Below, one piece after another: positions 35,103 to 43,295 of a stretch of 64,000 nucleotides of DNA. The first letter of the stretch is position 1. The number at the start of each line of letters is the position of its first letter. The stretch is taken from NCBI GenBank assembly GCA_043806735.1, contig JAZDGR010000050.1, positions 1-64,000 of the forward strand. The letters run 5' to 3'. The stretch is from QYOJ01 sp043806735 (GTDB lineage: Bacteria; Bacteroidota; Bacteroidia; Bacteroidales; FEN-979). The notes under the pieces are model-generated. The model made no database searches, was not told the DNA's origin, and saw only the letters and a list, made by a program, of their open reading frames with translations. The position numbers and the translations under genes are program-made.

Positions 35103-35747
35103 ATGAGAAAGAATCTGATAATTCCTTTGTTTTGTATCCCATCCCTTGCCTGCCAGAGCCAGGATGTCATCTATGATACGGTTATTCCTTCTGCTTCGGA
35201 AGGAATATCCTATGCAACTGCGAAACCGGCGTCGCGGTTCAAGACTACTCTCTCTCTGGGCACTGAGTTTTCTTCCTCTTCGTGGTACGGATCGGGCCTT
35301 TCCACTTATATTTCTCCGGCCTTTTCGTACCGGGTTAACGCACGGCTGTCTTTTCGGGCAGGCGTGACACTTTCGAATACTGCCCTTTTCAACTACCAGC
35401 CATGGTATATGTCAGAATCCTTTCAACCCGTCAATGCAAATTTTTCGAAAGCACTTCTCTTTGTTGAAGGGACCTACCTGGTTTCAGAAAGACTGACGCT
35501 ATCGGGAGGAGCATTTAAAGAATTTACGCTGGACTCCAGAAGCCCGGTAGCCCTCCCTTTTACAACAAACAATCCCGAGGGGTTTTATCTGAACGCGGAT
35601 TACAAGATTGCAAACGGGGTTCACATCCAGGCGGGATTCGGGTATACAAAAGGATATGTTCCGTTCTACGGATCCCCTTTGTATGATCCTTCCCCCTTTT
35701 ACAGAAACTCCTTTACTCCCGGTTTCCCGGGCTTTCCAAACTGGTAG
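35103..35747 (+). CDS. Predicted small outer-membrane beta-barrel protein
   Basis: A 214-residue protein with a short signal peptide (MRKNLIIPLFCIPSLACQSQ) and then alternating polar/hydrophobic aromatic segments (LSFRAGVTLSNTALFNY, HIQAGFGYTKGYVPFYG) typical of a small beta-barrel. The end FPGFPNW is Pro/Phe rich and lacks the usual terminal Phe. The Ser-Leu-Ala-Cys near the signal end could be a lipobox. Function unknown. Confidence 0.55.
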   Translation: MRKNLIIPLFCIPSLACQSQDVIYDTVIPSASEGISYATAKPASRFKTTLSLGTEFSSSSWYGSGLSTYISPAFSYRVNARLSFRAGVTLSNTALFNYQPWYMSESFQPVNANFSKALLFVEGTYLVSERLTLSGGAFKEFTLDSRSPVALPFTTNNPEGFYLNADYKIANGVHIQAGFGYTKGYVPFYGSPLYDPSPFYRNSFTPGFPGFPNW

Positions 35748-35883
35748 ATCAGGACGAAACTTCACTTCGATCGCGGAACAGGTTTCATCTACAGAAATAC
35801 CTGTTTTATCCAAACTTTTTCTCTCTGATCTGGGTTTTTTGTAACATTGCGATCAGGTAACATGTTAAGAACTTCTTGAATTT

Positions 35884-36924
35884 ATGACAAAAAGAAAGAT
35901 CCTCCGTTTTCTGTCACACCTGCTTTTCTGGGTCTTTATCGTAAGTTTCTTCACGTTTATTTATGGCGTAAGGAGTGGAAAATATTTTGAAATCTTCCAG
36001 ATACTCTTGGGGACTCTCCCCATCGACATGCTGTATACCTACTTCCTGATATACCTGCTGATCCCGGTTTTTCTGCTGAAGAGAAGATACGCCTGGTTTG
36101 TGCTTCTGTTCATCAGCTCCTTTACAGCCGTTGTCATACTCGAGTGGACCATCAACTATTTCATCCTGTATCCCTCCATCTACTCCGATTATGAAAAATG
36201 GAAGGACACCATTCACTATTTTTCGGGCTCTGCGCTGATGCTTTATGTATCCCTCGGCTTTGTGATTCTTCTTGCCTCTGCCATCAAACTATCCAGGTTC
36301 TGGATGCAATCGCAGCAGGACAAAGCCGAACTCGAGATCCAGAACCGCAAAAGCGAACTGGCTTTACTTCGCAGCCAGGTGAATCCACATTTTCTGTTTA
36401 ATACACTGAATAACATTGATGCATTAATCCGGAAAGACCCGGAAAGGGCCTCCGATTCCCTTGTGAAGCTTTCGGAAATGATGCGGTATTTTATCTACGA
36501 AGCAACCACCGAAAAGGTTCCCCTTGAGAAAGAGATCGACTACCTCCATTGTTTCATTGAACTGCAGCGGATTCGTTACAAAGACCCCGGGTACATCCGG
36601 TTCCAGGTAACAGGATCGACCAACGGGATCCGGATTGCCCCTATGCTGTTTATCCCGTTCGTAGAGAACGCATGCAAACATGGAACTGCCGGGAGACAAA
36701 TCCCATCCATTCTGGTTGATTTATGGATCCAGCCGGAAGAGATCCGGTTTGAAGTAGTCAATTACCTGGAAGTTCGCCCCGCCCAGATCAAAGATCCGGG
36801 ACAAGGAATCGGACTGTCCAATGTACAGCGAAGGCTGGACCTGATTTACCCTGAAAAATACAGTCTGATCACGGAACAAGTCGCTGATCAGTACAAAGTT
36901 GTCTTAACGATCTCCCTCCTATGA
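35884..36924 (+). CDS. LytS/YehU-type membrane sensor histidine kinase
   Basis: A 346-residue kinase. The first 140 residues contain four predicted membrane segments (for example LLFWVFIVSFFTFIYGV, VLLFISSFTAVVILEW and LMLYVSLGFVILLASAI). The phosphoacceptor motif is LRSQVNPHFLFNTLNNIDAL (His in NPHFLFN), and the ATPase has PFVENACKHG and GQGIGLSNVQRRL. It partners with the LytTR regulator that follows with a 4-bp ATGA overlap. The signal is unknown. Confidence 0.92.
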   Translation: MTKRKILRFLSHLLFWVFIVSFFTFIYGVRSGKYFEIFQILLGTLPIDMLYTYFLIYLLIPVFLLKRRYAWFVLLFISSFTAVVILEWTINYFILYPSIYSDYEKWKDTIHYFSGSALMLYVSLGFVILLASAIKLSRFWMQSQQDKAELEIQNRKSELALLRSQVNPHFLFNTLNNIDALIRKDPERASDSLVKLSEMMRYFIYEATTEKVPLEKEIDYLHCFIELQRIRYKDPGYIRFQVTGSTNGIRIAPMLFIPFVENACKHGTAGRQIPSILVDLWIQPEEIRFEVVNYLEVRPAQIKDPGQGIGLSNVQRRLDLIYPEKYSLITEQVADQYKVVLTISLL

Positions 36925-37652
36925 ATATCCGGTGCATTGTGGTGGATGATGAGCCGCTGGCCATCGAAAAGCTCACTGATTATATCAGCAGGATTCCCTA
37001 TCTGAAATTGCAGGCGTCATTCAACAATGTCATCGATGCCATGGAATTCCTTCGTGACCAATCGATAGATCTTGTGTTTCTGGATATTCAGATGGATACC
37101 TTTACCGGGATCCAGTTGCTGGAGATCGTTAGAAATCCGCCCAAAGTCATCATTACGACTGCCTACGACAGCTTTGCCGTGAAAGGATATGAACTGGACG
37201 TGACAGATTACCTTTTGAAACCGATTTCGTTTGAACGGTTTCTTAAAGCGGTCAATAAAGTATGCGAGGAGATCTGTTCCGGGAAAACTGTCCTGCCCGT
37301 TCTCCCTCAGGAAAACACGGAAAAGTTTTCTTCCGATTTCATTTTCGTCAAAGCAGATTACCACCTGCACAAGGTAAGGCTCAGTGATATTCTGTTTATC
37401 GAAGGGATGAAAGATTATCTTCGCCTTCATCTGCCGAACGAGCGGATCATGACCCTGATGAGCTTTGTAAAAATGGAGAAGGTGCTTCCCCCGGAACGGT
37501 TCATGCGGGTACATAAATCGTTCATCATCTCCCTGGAAAAAATTGAACGCATCGAGCGAAACATGATCCTGATTGCTACCCATAAAATCCCGATCGGAAA
37601 TAAGTACAAAAAAACCTTTTTTGAATACCTGGAGAAAGGGAAGATCCTGTAA
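36921..37652 (+). CDS. LytTR-family response regulator
   Basis: A 243-residue regulator. The receiver domain has the acidic pair VVDDEPLAIEKL, the phospho-Asp in LVFLDIQMDTFTG and the conserved Lys in DYLLKPISFERF. The C-terminal LytTR DNA-binding domain has FVKADYHLHKVRLSDILFIEG and RFMRVHKSFIISLEKI. It is coupled to the kinase before it. Confidence 0.94.
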   Translation: MNIRCIVVDDEPLAIEKLTDYISRIPYLKLQASFNNVIDAMEFLRDQSIDLVFLDIQMDTFTGIQLLEIVRNPPKVIITTAYDSFAVKGYELDVTDYLLKPISFERFLKAVNKVCEEICSGKTVLPVLPQENTEKFSSDFIFVKADYHLHKVRLSDILFIEGMKDYLRLHLPNERIMTLMSFVKMEKVLPPERFMRVHKSFIISLEKIERIERNMILIATHKIPIGNKYKKTFFEYLEKGKIL

Positions 37653-37891
37653 AAGTTTTCTGAAATATTGCCAAAAGCAAAAGTATTTTTTGCATTTTTT
37701 CCCAATTGCCTGAGAACCCGTCCAAGATTTATTGTTTTTTACTTATTTTCTCCAGTTTCCGATTGTACTTCAGATTCGTTTTGCAAAATCTGCCAGAGTG
37801 AAGCGCTGGTATTGGAATTTCCGTTTCATTTCCGTCAATTCCTATGGTTTCTTTGTTGCGAAATAAGTTCATTCATAAAATCACAAACGCC

Positions 37892-38716
37892 ATGAAGACA
37901 ATAACCTATTACCTGGGCTACCTTTTCGCGAGCCTGATGTTCGTCAACCCGCGCATTGGACAGATCACCACCGACAGTTACATAGATGCCGTGACTGGAG
38001 ACACGGTCAAAGCGAAAAATGCAGAGAAATTTGATCCGGTAAACCGGTTCCATCCAATGGCCCCTGGTAGCGCCAAATGGAAGAAAAATGAAGATCCGGC
38101 TTCCCAGGCACTCCGTTCCCTGAGAAGGGCAAATACAGTCAACTATATTTCAATAGGTCTGGGGCTGGCAAGCAATATTGAAATGGCGATCATTGGCGGA
38201 TTTCCTCTGGAGGTTGATGAAGGACTGAATCCGGGTGTCAACGTATCTCACATGATCCTGGGTATCGGAAGGTTATCCATATCGCTTTTCCCTATAATTA
38301 GTATCGCCAACGCCAGAAAAGTATTAAAACCCTGGCGGGTATCTCCGGAGATTGCCCCGACTTGCAAGAAACTCTTTTCCTATATGGATGTAGCTCAGGT
38401 TCTGACGGCAGCTGCGCCGGTTTTATGCGTTGCCGGAGGCATCATGATGATAGCTGCTTCTACCTCCCGTACAGAATACGTCTACCCTGATTACCATACT
38501 TCAATAAAAAATCCGGCGTTAAAGACCGCGGGGTGGATTTGCCTCGGAGCAGGTCTTGCGGCTTCGATCACATCAGCTATTTGCATTGATCTTGCCAAAA
38601 AGGAGCTCAGGGGAAAAATGGGCTCAATGAAAGTGTCTGCGGGGCCAGCCGGCGTTGGAGTGATCTACCACTTGCCGGGACAACCCAACCTCCAGAAAAC
38701 CAACAGGACAAACTAG
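37892..38716 (+). CDS. Hypothetical multi-pass membrane protein
   Basis: A 274-residue protein not assigned to a family. The ATG at 37892 (MKTITYYLGYLFASLMFV) begins with a signal-like hydrophobic stretch. Further hydrophobic segments are near residues 95-115 (YISIGLGLASNIEMAIIGG), 170-200 (AAPVLCVAGGIMMIAAS) and 215-235 (AGWICLGAGLAASITSAIC). No motif suggests an activity. The 240 bp before it hold no gene and no clear promoter; the nearest gene is the LytTR regulator. Confidence 0.55.
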   Translation: MKTITYYLGYLFASLMFVNPRIGQITTDSYIDAVTGDTVKAKNAEKFDPVNRFHPMAPGSAKWKKNEDPASQALRSLRRANTVNYISIGLGLASNIEMAIIGGFPLEVDEGLNPGVNVSHMILGIGRLSISLFPIISIANARKVLKPWRVSPEIAPTCKKLFSYMDVAQVLTAAAPVLCVAGGIMMIAASTSRTEYVYPDYHTSIKNPALKTAGWICLGAGLAASITSAICIDLAKKELRGKMGSMKVSAGPAGVGVIYHLPGQPNLQKTNRTN

Positions 38717-38762
38717 CCTCTGTAATCTTCCAGGGTAAACGTTTCTCCATCCGCTAATGAAA

Positions 38763-39812
38763 TTATTGTACGATCAGCTTGGCCATATAGATCTCATTGC
38801 CTGCCTGTAATACGAGAAGATAAAATCCCTTCGAAAACCCTGGAAGAGGCAAAACAACCCGATGAGATCCCGGACCTTTCCTCCCTTCTTCCCAGTGCAG
38901 GACCCGGGTTCCTGTTTGGGTATACAAATCCAGCGTAACAGGTGTTTCTGCTGACAACCGGTAGTTGACCGTTGTTTCTTCCCGGCATGGGTTGGGCTGG
39001 CTGGTTAACCGGGTGACAAGGGATCTTCGGCGTGGGGTATCCCCGATGCCGGTGGAGGATTTGAATTTCTCGTTGACCACGAATTCCAACAGGGTTTTGG
39101 CATCCAGTGTATCGAGATAGTATACCGGAACGGAGAGTACGATGACCTTGAAATCATCCCCCAGGTATTCGATACCAATGGGTTTGTTTTTCATCTTCCC
39201 CTGGGTGGTGGCCGTATCGTACGCGCTGTTGAACCGGTAGATCAATGTTGCATCGGGTGTCGGGAAAATACATTCCACATTCAACACATGACCCGGGAAT
39301 TGAGCCATTGATTTTAACGGATCTATCCACAGCGAATCGTAATCAGAGGCAACCGGGTACGCTCCGTTCAATGCAGCCGCAGGCTTCCGTTCCACCTGTT
39401 GAATTTTGAAGGTGTTAAAGATCTCTTCATCCGGAGTAAAAACCTGGTTGAATTTCACATTTTGAGCGATCAGGAAGCTGGGTTGAAAGCTGGCCAGGAA
39501 AAATTGTCCGCCGTTCTTTGCATAGCTGATAATGTCCTCCCGGTTCCGCACAAATGATGAATTCGGCTGGTCAGAGTATGTGTTTGAGAGCCACACTATT
39601 TTCTGGTACTTCCCCAGGATGGCCAGGGTTAAGGAGTCCTCCACTGAAGCATCGGAATAATCATACACCAGATCCTTGAAAATGTACTGATAAAACGCGG
39701 TTACGACCGAATCGGCCGGATTGTTCACTCCTCCCCTGGAGTCCTTGACCACCAGCAGGTCCCTGCTTTTCGGAGTCACGGCGCCGTGTGTTATATTGGA
39801 GGGAACACTTTC
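38763..39812 (-). pseudogene. C-terminal half of the M28 peptidase gene (after an in-frame TAA)
   Basis: This part continues the frame of the upstream M28 gene after a TAA at 39813-39815: ESVPSNITHGAVTPKSRDLL, completing a fibronectin-III-like domain. It then holds a domain of about 230 residues of unknown role (LLVVKDSRGGVNNPADSVV, flavodoxin-like or GATase-like strands) and a Por C-terminal sorting domain (QPNPCREETTVNYRLS, then GFYLLVLQAGNEIYMAKLI). As a separate gene it would start at GTG 39779 and lack a signal peptide, so it could not be exported. It probably belongs to one 749-residue secreted protein. Confidence 0.75.
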
Positions 39813-41009
39813 TTAATCATCCTGGTCGATGGAGGTGATGTAGTAATAATAATCGGTCCCTGCCACGGCCGTTGAATCCACATAGAAACTATCGGCGCCT
39901 GCTGTTTGCGCCAGCACGGAAAAACCTGAATCAGGATCAGCGCTTCGGTAAATAGCATACGCCTTGACATGAGCGTTTGCTGTGGGCTTCCAGGTAACAG
40001 TGACATTCGATTTTCCGGGGATACAGGAAGGTTCCTGGGGGACCGGGGTGAATTGTTCGTGCAGGAGAACCGCTGCCGTGGCGATGGCAGCTTCCAGGCA
40101 ATAGTCCATTGTGCAATTGGTCACGCTGTCGCCACTTGTATGGTAAAAGGGATTCAGCTTTCTTTCCTGAAATCCGGCCACGCAGTACCCCTTCTCCATG
40201 AAGAAAGTTCCGTCTGACGGCGGATAGGGTCCTAAGAACAGGCTGAGATCAGTATATTCCGTAACGCACCAGGTGGTCAGATCGGCCGTCCAGGCGCTGT
40301 TCCCTGTTTCTGTGTCCACGCTCCAGATCTCGAAAGGTGTCCCGTCATCGTACGCGACCATATCGTTGCAAACCATCAGGCGAAGATCCTCCTGGCTTTG
40401 CTCAATTTTATTTGCGTAATTGAGGCTGCCGGTGTAATGGACATACCCCATCAGTTCTTCGGCTGCGAAGGTCACGAAACGGATGGTGGATGCCGGGGAA
40501 AAGCCTTTTTCTTTCAGCACCCTGGCTATTTCCAACGCTACCGCCGTTCCGCTCGCGTTATCATCGGCGCCCGGAGCCGGTTGATGCGGGTCGGGATTGA
40601 CGTAGTCATCGTGGTGGGCGCTCACGATATAGATCTCGCCGGGCGCAGATGCCCCTTCGAAGGTCGCCACCACATTGTATTGCCAGACAGAATCTTCGGG
40701 GACCGTTTCCCCGACAACCTTAAAGGAATCCAGTACCACATCGGAATATCCGTAGGATGTAAATTTTGAGGCAATCCAACCGGCCACCTCCCGCCGGTTT
40801 TCCGCATACATAAACCGGGTTCCCAGGTTTACCATGGATTGCATTACGGAGATCAGGCTGTCTTTGTCAATGGTAGCAAGTATTTCATTGATGACAGGAT
40901 TTGAGCCGGATCCCATCTGACCGGGATTGTACTGTAAGCAGGACTGACTAAATAGCCAGAAGGAATTTCCCAGAAGCAATAGGGATAGAAGGAGCAGCTT
41001 TGCTTTCAT
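39813..41009 (-). CDS. M28-family secreted metallopeptidase, N-terminal part up to an in-frame stop
   Basis: A 398-residue zinc aminopeptidase-like protein with a signal peptide (MKAKLLLLSLLLLGNSFWLF). Metal ligands are visible: AHHDDY (His, Asp), GADDNASGTAVALEIARVL (bridging Asp), FAAEELMGYVHYTGS (catalytic Glu pair) and FYHTSGDSV (His). An FN3-like domain begins at VPQEPSCIPGKSNVTVTWKP. The frame stops with TAA right after YYYITSIDQDD, in the middle of this domain, and continues open for 350 more codons ending in a Por sorting domain. The truncated form has the full catalytic domain but no sorting signal. Confidence 0.85.
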   Translation of the reverse strand: MKAKLLLLSLLLLGNSFWLFSQSCLQYNPGQMGSGSNPVINEILATIDKDSLISVMQSMVNLGTRFMYAENRREVAGWIASKFTSYGYSDVVLDSFKVVGETVPEDSVWQYNVVATFEGASAPGEIYIVSAHHDDYVNPDPHQPAPGADDNASGTAVALEIARVLKEKGFSPASTIRFVTFAAEELMGYVHYTGSLNYANKIEQSQEDLRLMVCNDMVAYDDGTPFEIWSVDTETGNSAWTADLTTWCVTEYTDLSLFLGPYPPSDGTFFMEKGYCVAGFQERKLNPFYHTSGDSVTNCTMDYCLEAAIATAAVLLHEQFTPVPQEPSCIPGKSNVTVTWKPTANAHVKAYAIYRSADPDSGFSVLAQTAGADSFYVDSTAVAGTDYYYYITSIDQDD

Positions 41010-41121
41010 ACATCGGATTTTACAGCGAAATAACGGTATTTACAACGGAACGGGCAAACTTAATCGATCATCCCGGGAAAACTCTAGATCAGTATATGAC
41101 CTGGTGGATTGCAAGGAAGTG

Positions 41122-41177
41122 CTTCGTCGTTCTACCTTCTGACTTCCAGTTCTAACTTCGTATTTCTGGCTTCGTAC
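41122..41177. repeat. Heptanucleotide array downstream of tRNA-Ser(UGA)
   Basis: Eight units of 7 bp: CTTCGTC, GTTCTAC, CTTCTGA, CTTCCAG, TTCTAAC, TTCGTAT, TTCTGGC, TTCGTAC. The recurring word TTCGTA(C) is the complement of the TACGAA words at 53075 and 57504. It lies between tRNA-Ser and the M28 gene. Confidence 0.65.
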
Positions 41178-41187
41178 TTTATTATCG

Positions 41188-41276
41188 CGGAGAGAGAGGG
41201 ATTCGAACCCCCGGTCCCGGTTCCCCAGGACAACGGTTTTCAAGACCGCCGCATTTAACCGCTCTGCCATCTCTCC
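41188..41276 (-). tRNA. tRNA-Ser (UGA anticodon)
   Basis: Read on the minus strand: acceptor GGAGAGA pairs with TCTCTCC (discriminator G). The D arm is GCAGAGCGGTTAAATGC, the anticodon loop is CTTGAAA (anticodon TGA) and the variable arm is long, as in type II tRNAs. The T arm is GGGGGTTCGAATCCCTC. No CCA is encoded. Length 89 nt. Confidence 0.97.
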
Positions 41277-41282
41277 AAAGAT

Positions 41283-41352
41283 CAGTGAATAGTGAAAAGT
41301 GAATGACGAACAATTAATTTTTACTTTTCACTTTTCACTTTTCACTTTTCTC
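41283..41352. repeat. Ten-unit heptanucleotide array in the tRNA-Ser(UGA) leader
   Basis: Exactly ten 7-bp units: CAGTGAA, TAGTGAA, AAGTGAA, TGACGAA, CAATTAA, TTTTTAC, TTTTCAC (three times), TTTTCTC. The second half is the inverted complement of the first around AATTAATT, so the 70 bp can form a long hairpin. It lies between the promoter and the 5' end of the tRNA, so it is transcribed as the 5' leader. Confidence 0.9.
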
Positions 41353-41364
41353 TAATTTGATCGG

Positions 41365-41396
41365 CAAAAGTACTATGAATTCAAAAGATTACAAAA
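41365..41396 (-). promoter_or_regulatory. Promoter of tRNA-Ser(UGA)
   Basis: On the minus strand TTTTG (41392-41396), 19 nt spacing, TACTTTTG (41365-41372), then CCGATCAAA. The segment TTTTGCCGATCAAA recurs before the other tRNA-Ser (55893-55905), marking a shared promoter and start region. Confidence 0.75.
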
Positions 41397-41401
41397 TGAC
41401 T

Positions 41402-41458
41402 GCGGGCGTGCAAAGCGAGCCCGGAAAAGGGACGACCATCTTTTTTACACTGGACTGA
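41402..41458 (+). pseudogene. Remnant of a histidine-kinase C-terminus
   Basis: Nineteen codons, including the stop, encode AGVQSEPGKGTTIFFTLD and end in TGA. They match the last residues of the kinase at 45180-45232 (AESEPGKGTTFFFTFE) in protein and closely in DNA. Nothing kinase-like lies upstream; the tRNA promoter begins 5 bp away. This is the stump of a lost, related kinase gene. Confidence 0.7.
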
Positions 41459-41472
41459 TTTATCATATTCAC

Positions 41473-41480
41473 TATCTTTA
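41473..41480 (+). promoter_or_regulatory. -7-like box of the amidase
   Basis: TATCTTTA followed by CCCTATAATTCC. The same arrangement (TACCTTTA, then ACCTCTAATTCC) is at 43269 before the TPR kinase, suggesting a shared promoter type that differs from the consensus by A for G. Confidence 0.35.
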
Positions 41481-41534
41481 CCCTATAATTCCTATCACGT
41501 GGATTTTAATTTTAATCCGTTAAATCCCGAATCT

Positions 41535-43199
41535 ATGAAAAAAATGAGGAATGCAATCTTAATAGGTTTGTCGTGCATGCTGTGTTTCCTGTTTGGAACT
41601 TGTATCCGTAACGAGGTTAACAGGATAGAGGCCGTTGATGTGAACCACGCGGAAAAACTGATCGGTATGGAATTCAGCCGGTCAGAAACTGACAGCATGC
41701 TGAATCTGCTGAATGACCAGCTGAAAAATTATGAGAACATGCGGAAGGTGAAACTTCCAAACAATGTTCCACCGGCCTTTGAATTTAATCCTGTCCCTGT
41801 TGGAAAACGGTTTGAAACCAGTAAAATACTGCTTGAGATTTCTGATTACAGCGATACAAAACTTCCCGCAGACCCGCATGAACTTGCCTTTTATTCCATA
41901 GGACAGCTATCCTGGCTGATCCATTCAAAACAGATATCTTCGGAAAAGCTGACGTATTTTTTTGTTGACCGTTTGAAAAAATACAGCCCGGCGCTGCATT
42001 GTGTGGTGACCTTCACCGATTCGCTTGCCATTGAGCAGGCAAAGCAGGCAGATCAGGAGCTCGCGTCAGGAAAGGATCGTGGACTATTGCACGGGATTCC
42101 TTACGGGATCAAGGATATGTTCTATACTCGGAATTACCGGACCACCTTTGGTTCGCCTCCCTTTGAAAACCAGCTGGTGGATGAAGATGCCACCGTGGTG
42201 GAAAAACTGCGCGAAGCGGGAGCAGTCCTTGTTGCAAAGTTGTCGCTGGGAGAACTGGCCATGGATGACGTATGGTTTGGCGGGAAAACCCGCAATCCCT
42301 GGGATACAGCAAAAGGATCAAGCGGAAGTTCGGCCGGTCCTGCCAGTGCTGTTTCTGCCGGACTGGTGCCATTTGCCATCGGCTCGGAAACCTGGGGCTC
42401 TATCGTTTCACCATCCACCGTCTGCGGTGTCACCGGGCTGCGTCCCACCTACGGCCGTGTAAGCCGGTACGGAGCGATGGCGCTGAGCTGGACGATGGAC
42501 AAGATCGGCCCGCTCTGCAGGACGGCCGAAGATTGCGCCGTTGTCCTGGATGCCATCTATGGCCCCGACGGGAAAGACCAGACAGTATTTGATATTCCTT
42601 TCAACTATTCGCATCAAATGGATTTCAGGAACCTAAGGATCGGAGTGCTTTCGCAGGATTTTGATAAGGACACCTCCATAAACAAGCCTTTCAATGATGC
42701 CGCTCTCCTGCAACTGCAAAACATGGGTGCAACACTGATCCCCGTCGAGCTCCCGGAATTCCCATACATGGATATGTCGATCCTGCTCATGTGCGAAGCC
42801 GCTTCGGCCTTTGACGACCTGACGCTGTCGGACCGGGACGACCTTATGGTGCAGCAGGCGAGAGATCGCTGGCCAAACCTTTTCCGTGCCGCTCATTTCA
42901 TCCCGGCCACTGAATATATCCGGGCAAACCGTCTGCGGTATCTAATAGTACAACAAATGGACAGGTTGATCAGTGAATTCGATGTACTGGTGGCTCCCTC
43001 CCATGCCGGGGACAACCTGCTGGCCACAAATCTGACCGGTCATCCTTCGGTTGTCCTGCCAAATGGGTTCATTGATCCAAATACCCCGGTAAGCATTGTG
43101 TTCATCGGGCAGCTTTTCGGTGAGGGAGACCTGATCGCCATCGCCAAAAAATACCAGGATGCAACCGGGTTTCAAAAAAAGCATCCCCCTATGTTCTAA
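41535..43199 (+). CDS. Amidase-signature family protein, membrane-anchored
   Basis: A 554-residue amidase. Start at ATG 41535 gives MKKMRNAILIGLSCMLCFLFGTC, a signal or lipoprotein-type leader whose Cys may be lipidated. The amidase-signature triad Ser-cisSer-Lys is visible: Lys in GLLHGIPYGIKDMF, the Gly/Ser stretch KGSSGSSAGPASAVSAGLVP and the nucleophile region GSETWGSIVSPSTVCGVTG. The first 120 residues are an extra N-terminal segment. It hydrolyses an amide of unknown identity outside the cytoplasm; it is not a GatA (no gatB or gatC nearby). Confidence 0.9.
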   Translation: MKKMRNAILIGLSCMLCFLFGTCIRNEVNRIEAVDVNHAEKLIGMEFSRSETDSMLNLLNDQLKNYENMRKVKLPNNVPPAFEFNPVPVGKRFETSKILLEISDYSDTKLPADPHELAFYSIGQLSWLIHSKQISSEKLTYFFVDRLKKYSPALHCVVTFTDSLAIEQAKQADQELASGKDRGLLHGIPYGIKDMFYTRNYRTTFGSPPFENQLVDEDATVVEKLREAGAVLVAKLSLGELAMDDVWFGGKTRNPWDTAKGSSGSSAGPASAVSAGLVPFAIGSETWGSIVSPSTVCGVTGLRPTYGRVSRYGAMALSWTMDKIGPLCRTAEDCAVVLDAIYGPDGKDQTVFDIPFNYSHQMDFRNLRIGVLSQDFDKDTSINKPFNDAALLQLQNMGATLIPVELPEFPYMDMSILLMCEAASAFDDLTLSDRDDLMVQQARDRWPNLFRAAHFIPATEYIRANRLRYLIVQQMDRLISEFDVLVAPSHAGDNLLATNLTGHPSVVLPNGFIDPNTPVSIVFIGQLFGEGDLIAIAKKYQDATGFQKKHPPMF

Positions 43200-43268
43200 A
43201 ATGGATGACGTTCTTTTTTAGACTTTTATGAGCCGTATAGCATTTGTGGGTTTGATCCATTTATCTCC

Positions 43269-43276
43269 TACCTTTA
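43269..43276 (+). promoter_or_regulatory. -7-like box of the TPR kinase
   Basis: TACCTTTA followed by ACCTCTAATTCCC, parallel to the element before the amidase. TTTG (43243-43246) lies 22 nt upstream. Confidence 0.35.
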
Positions 43277-43295
43277 ACCTCTAATTCCCAATAAT

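Noticed and set aside
6142..39815. The in-frame TAG, TGA and TAA codons might mean stop-codon recoding
   Set aside because: All three stop codons are involved, each once, and other genes end normally at each of them. One gene also has a deletion and frameshift.
41283..41352. The short regular repeats could be read as CRISPR arrays
   Set aside because: Units are 7 bp with no spacers, and no cas genes are present in the window.
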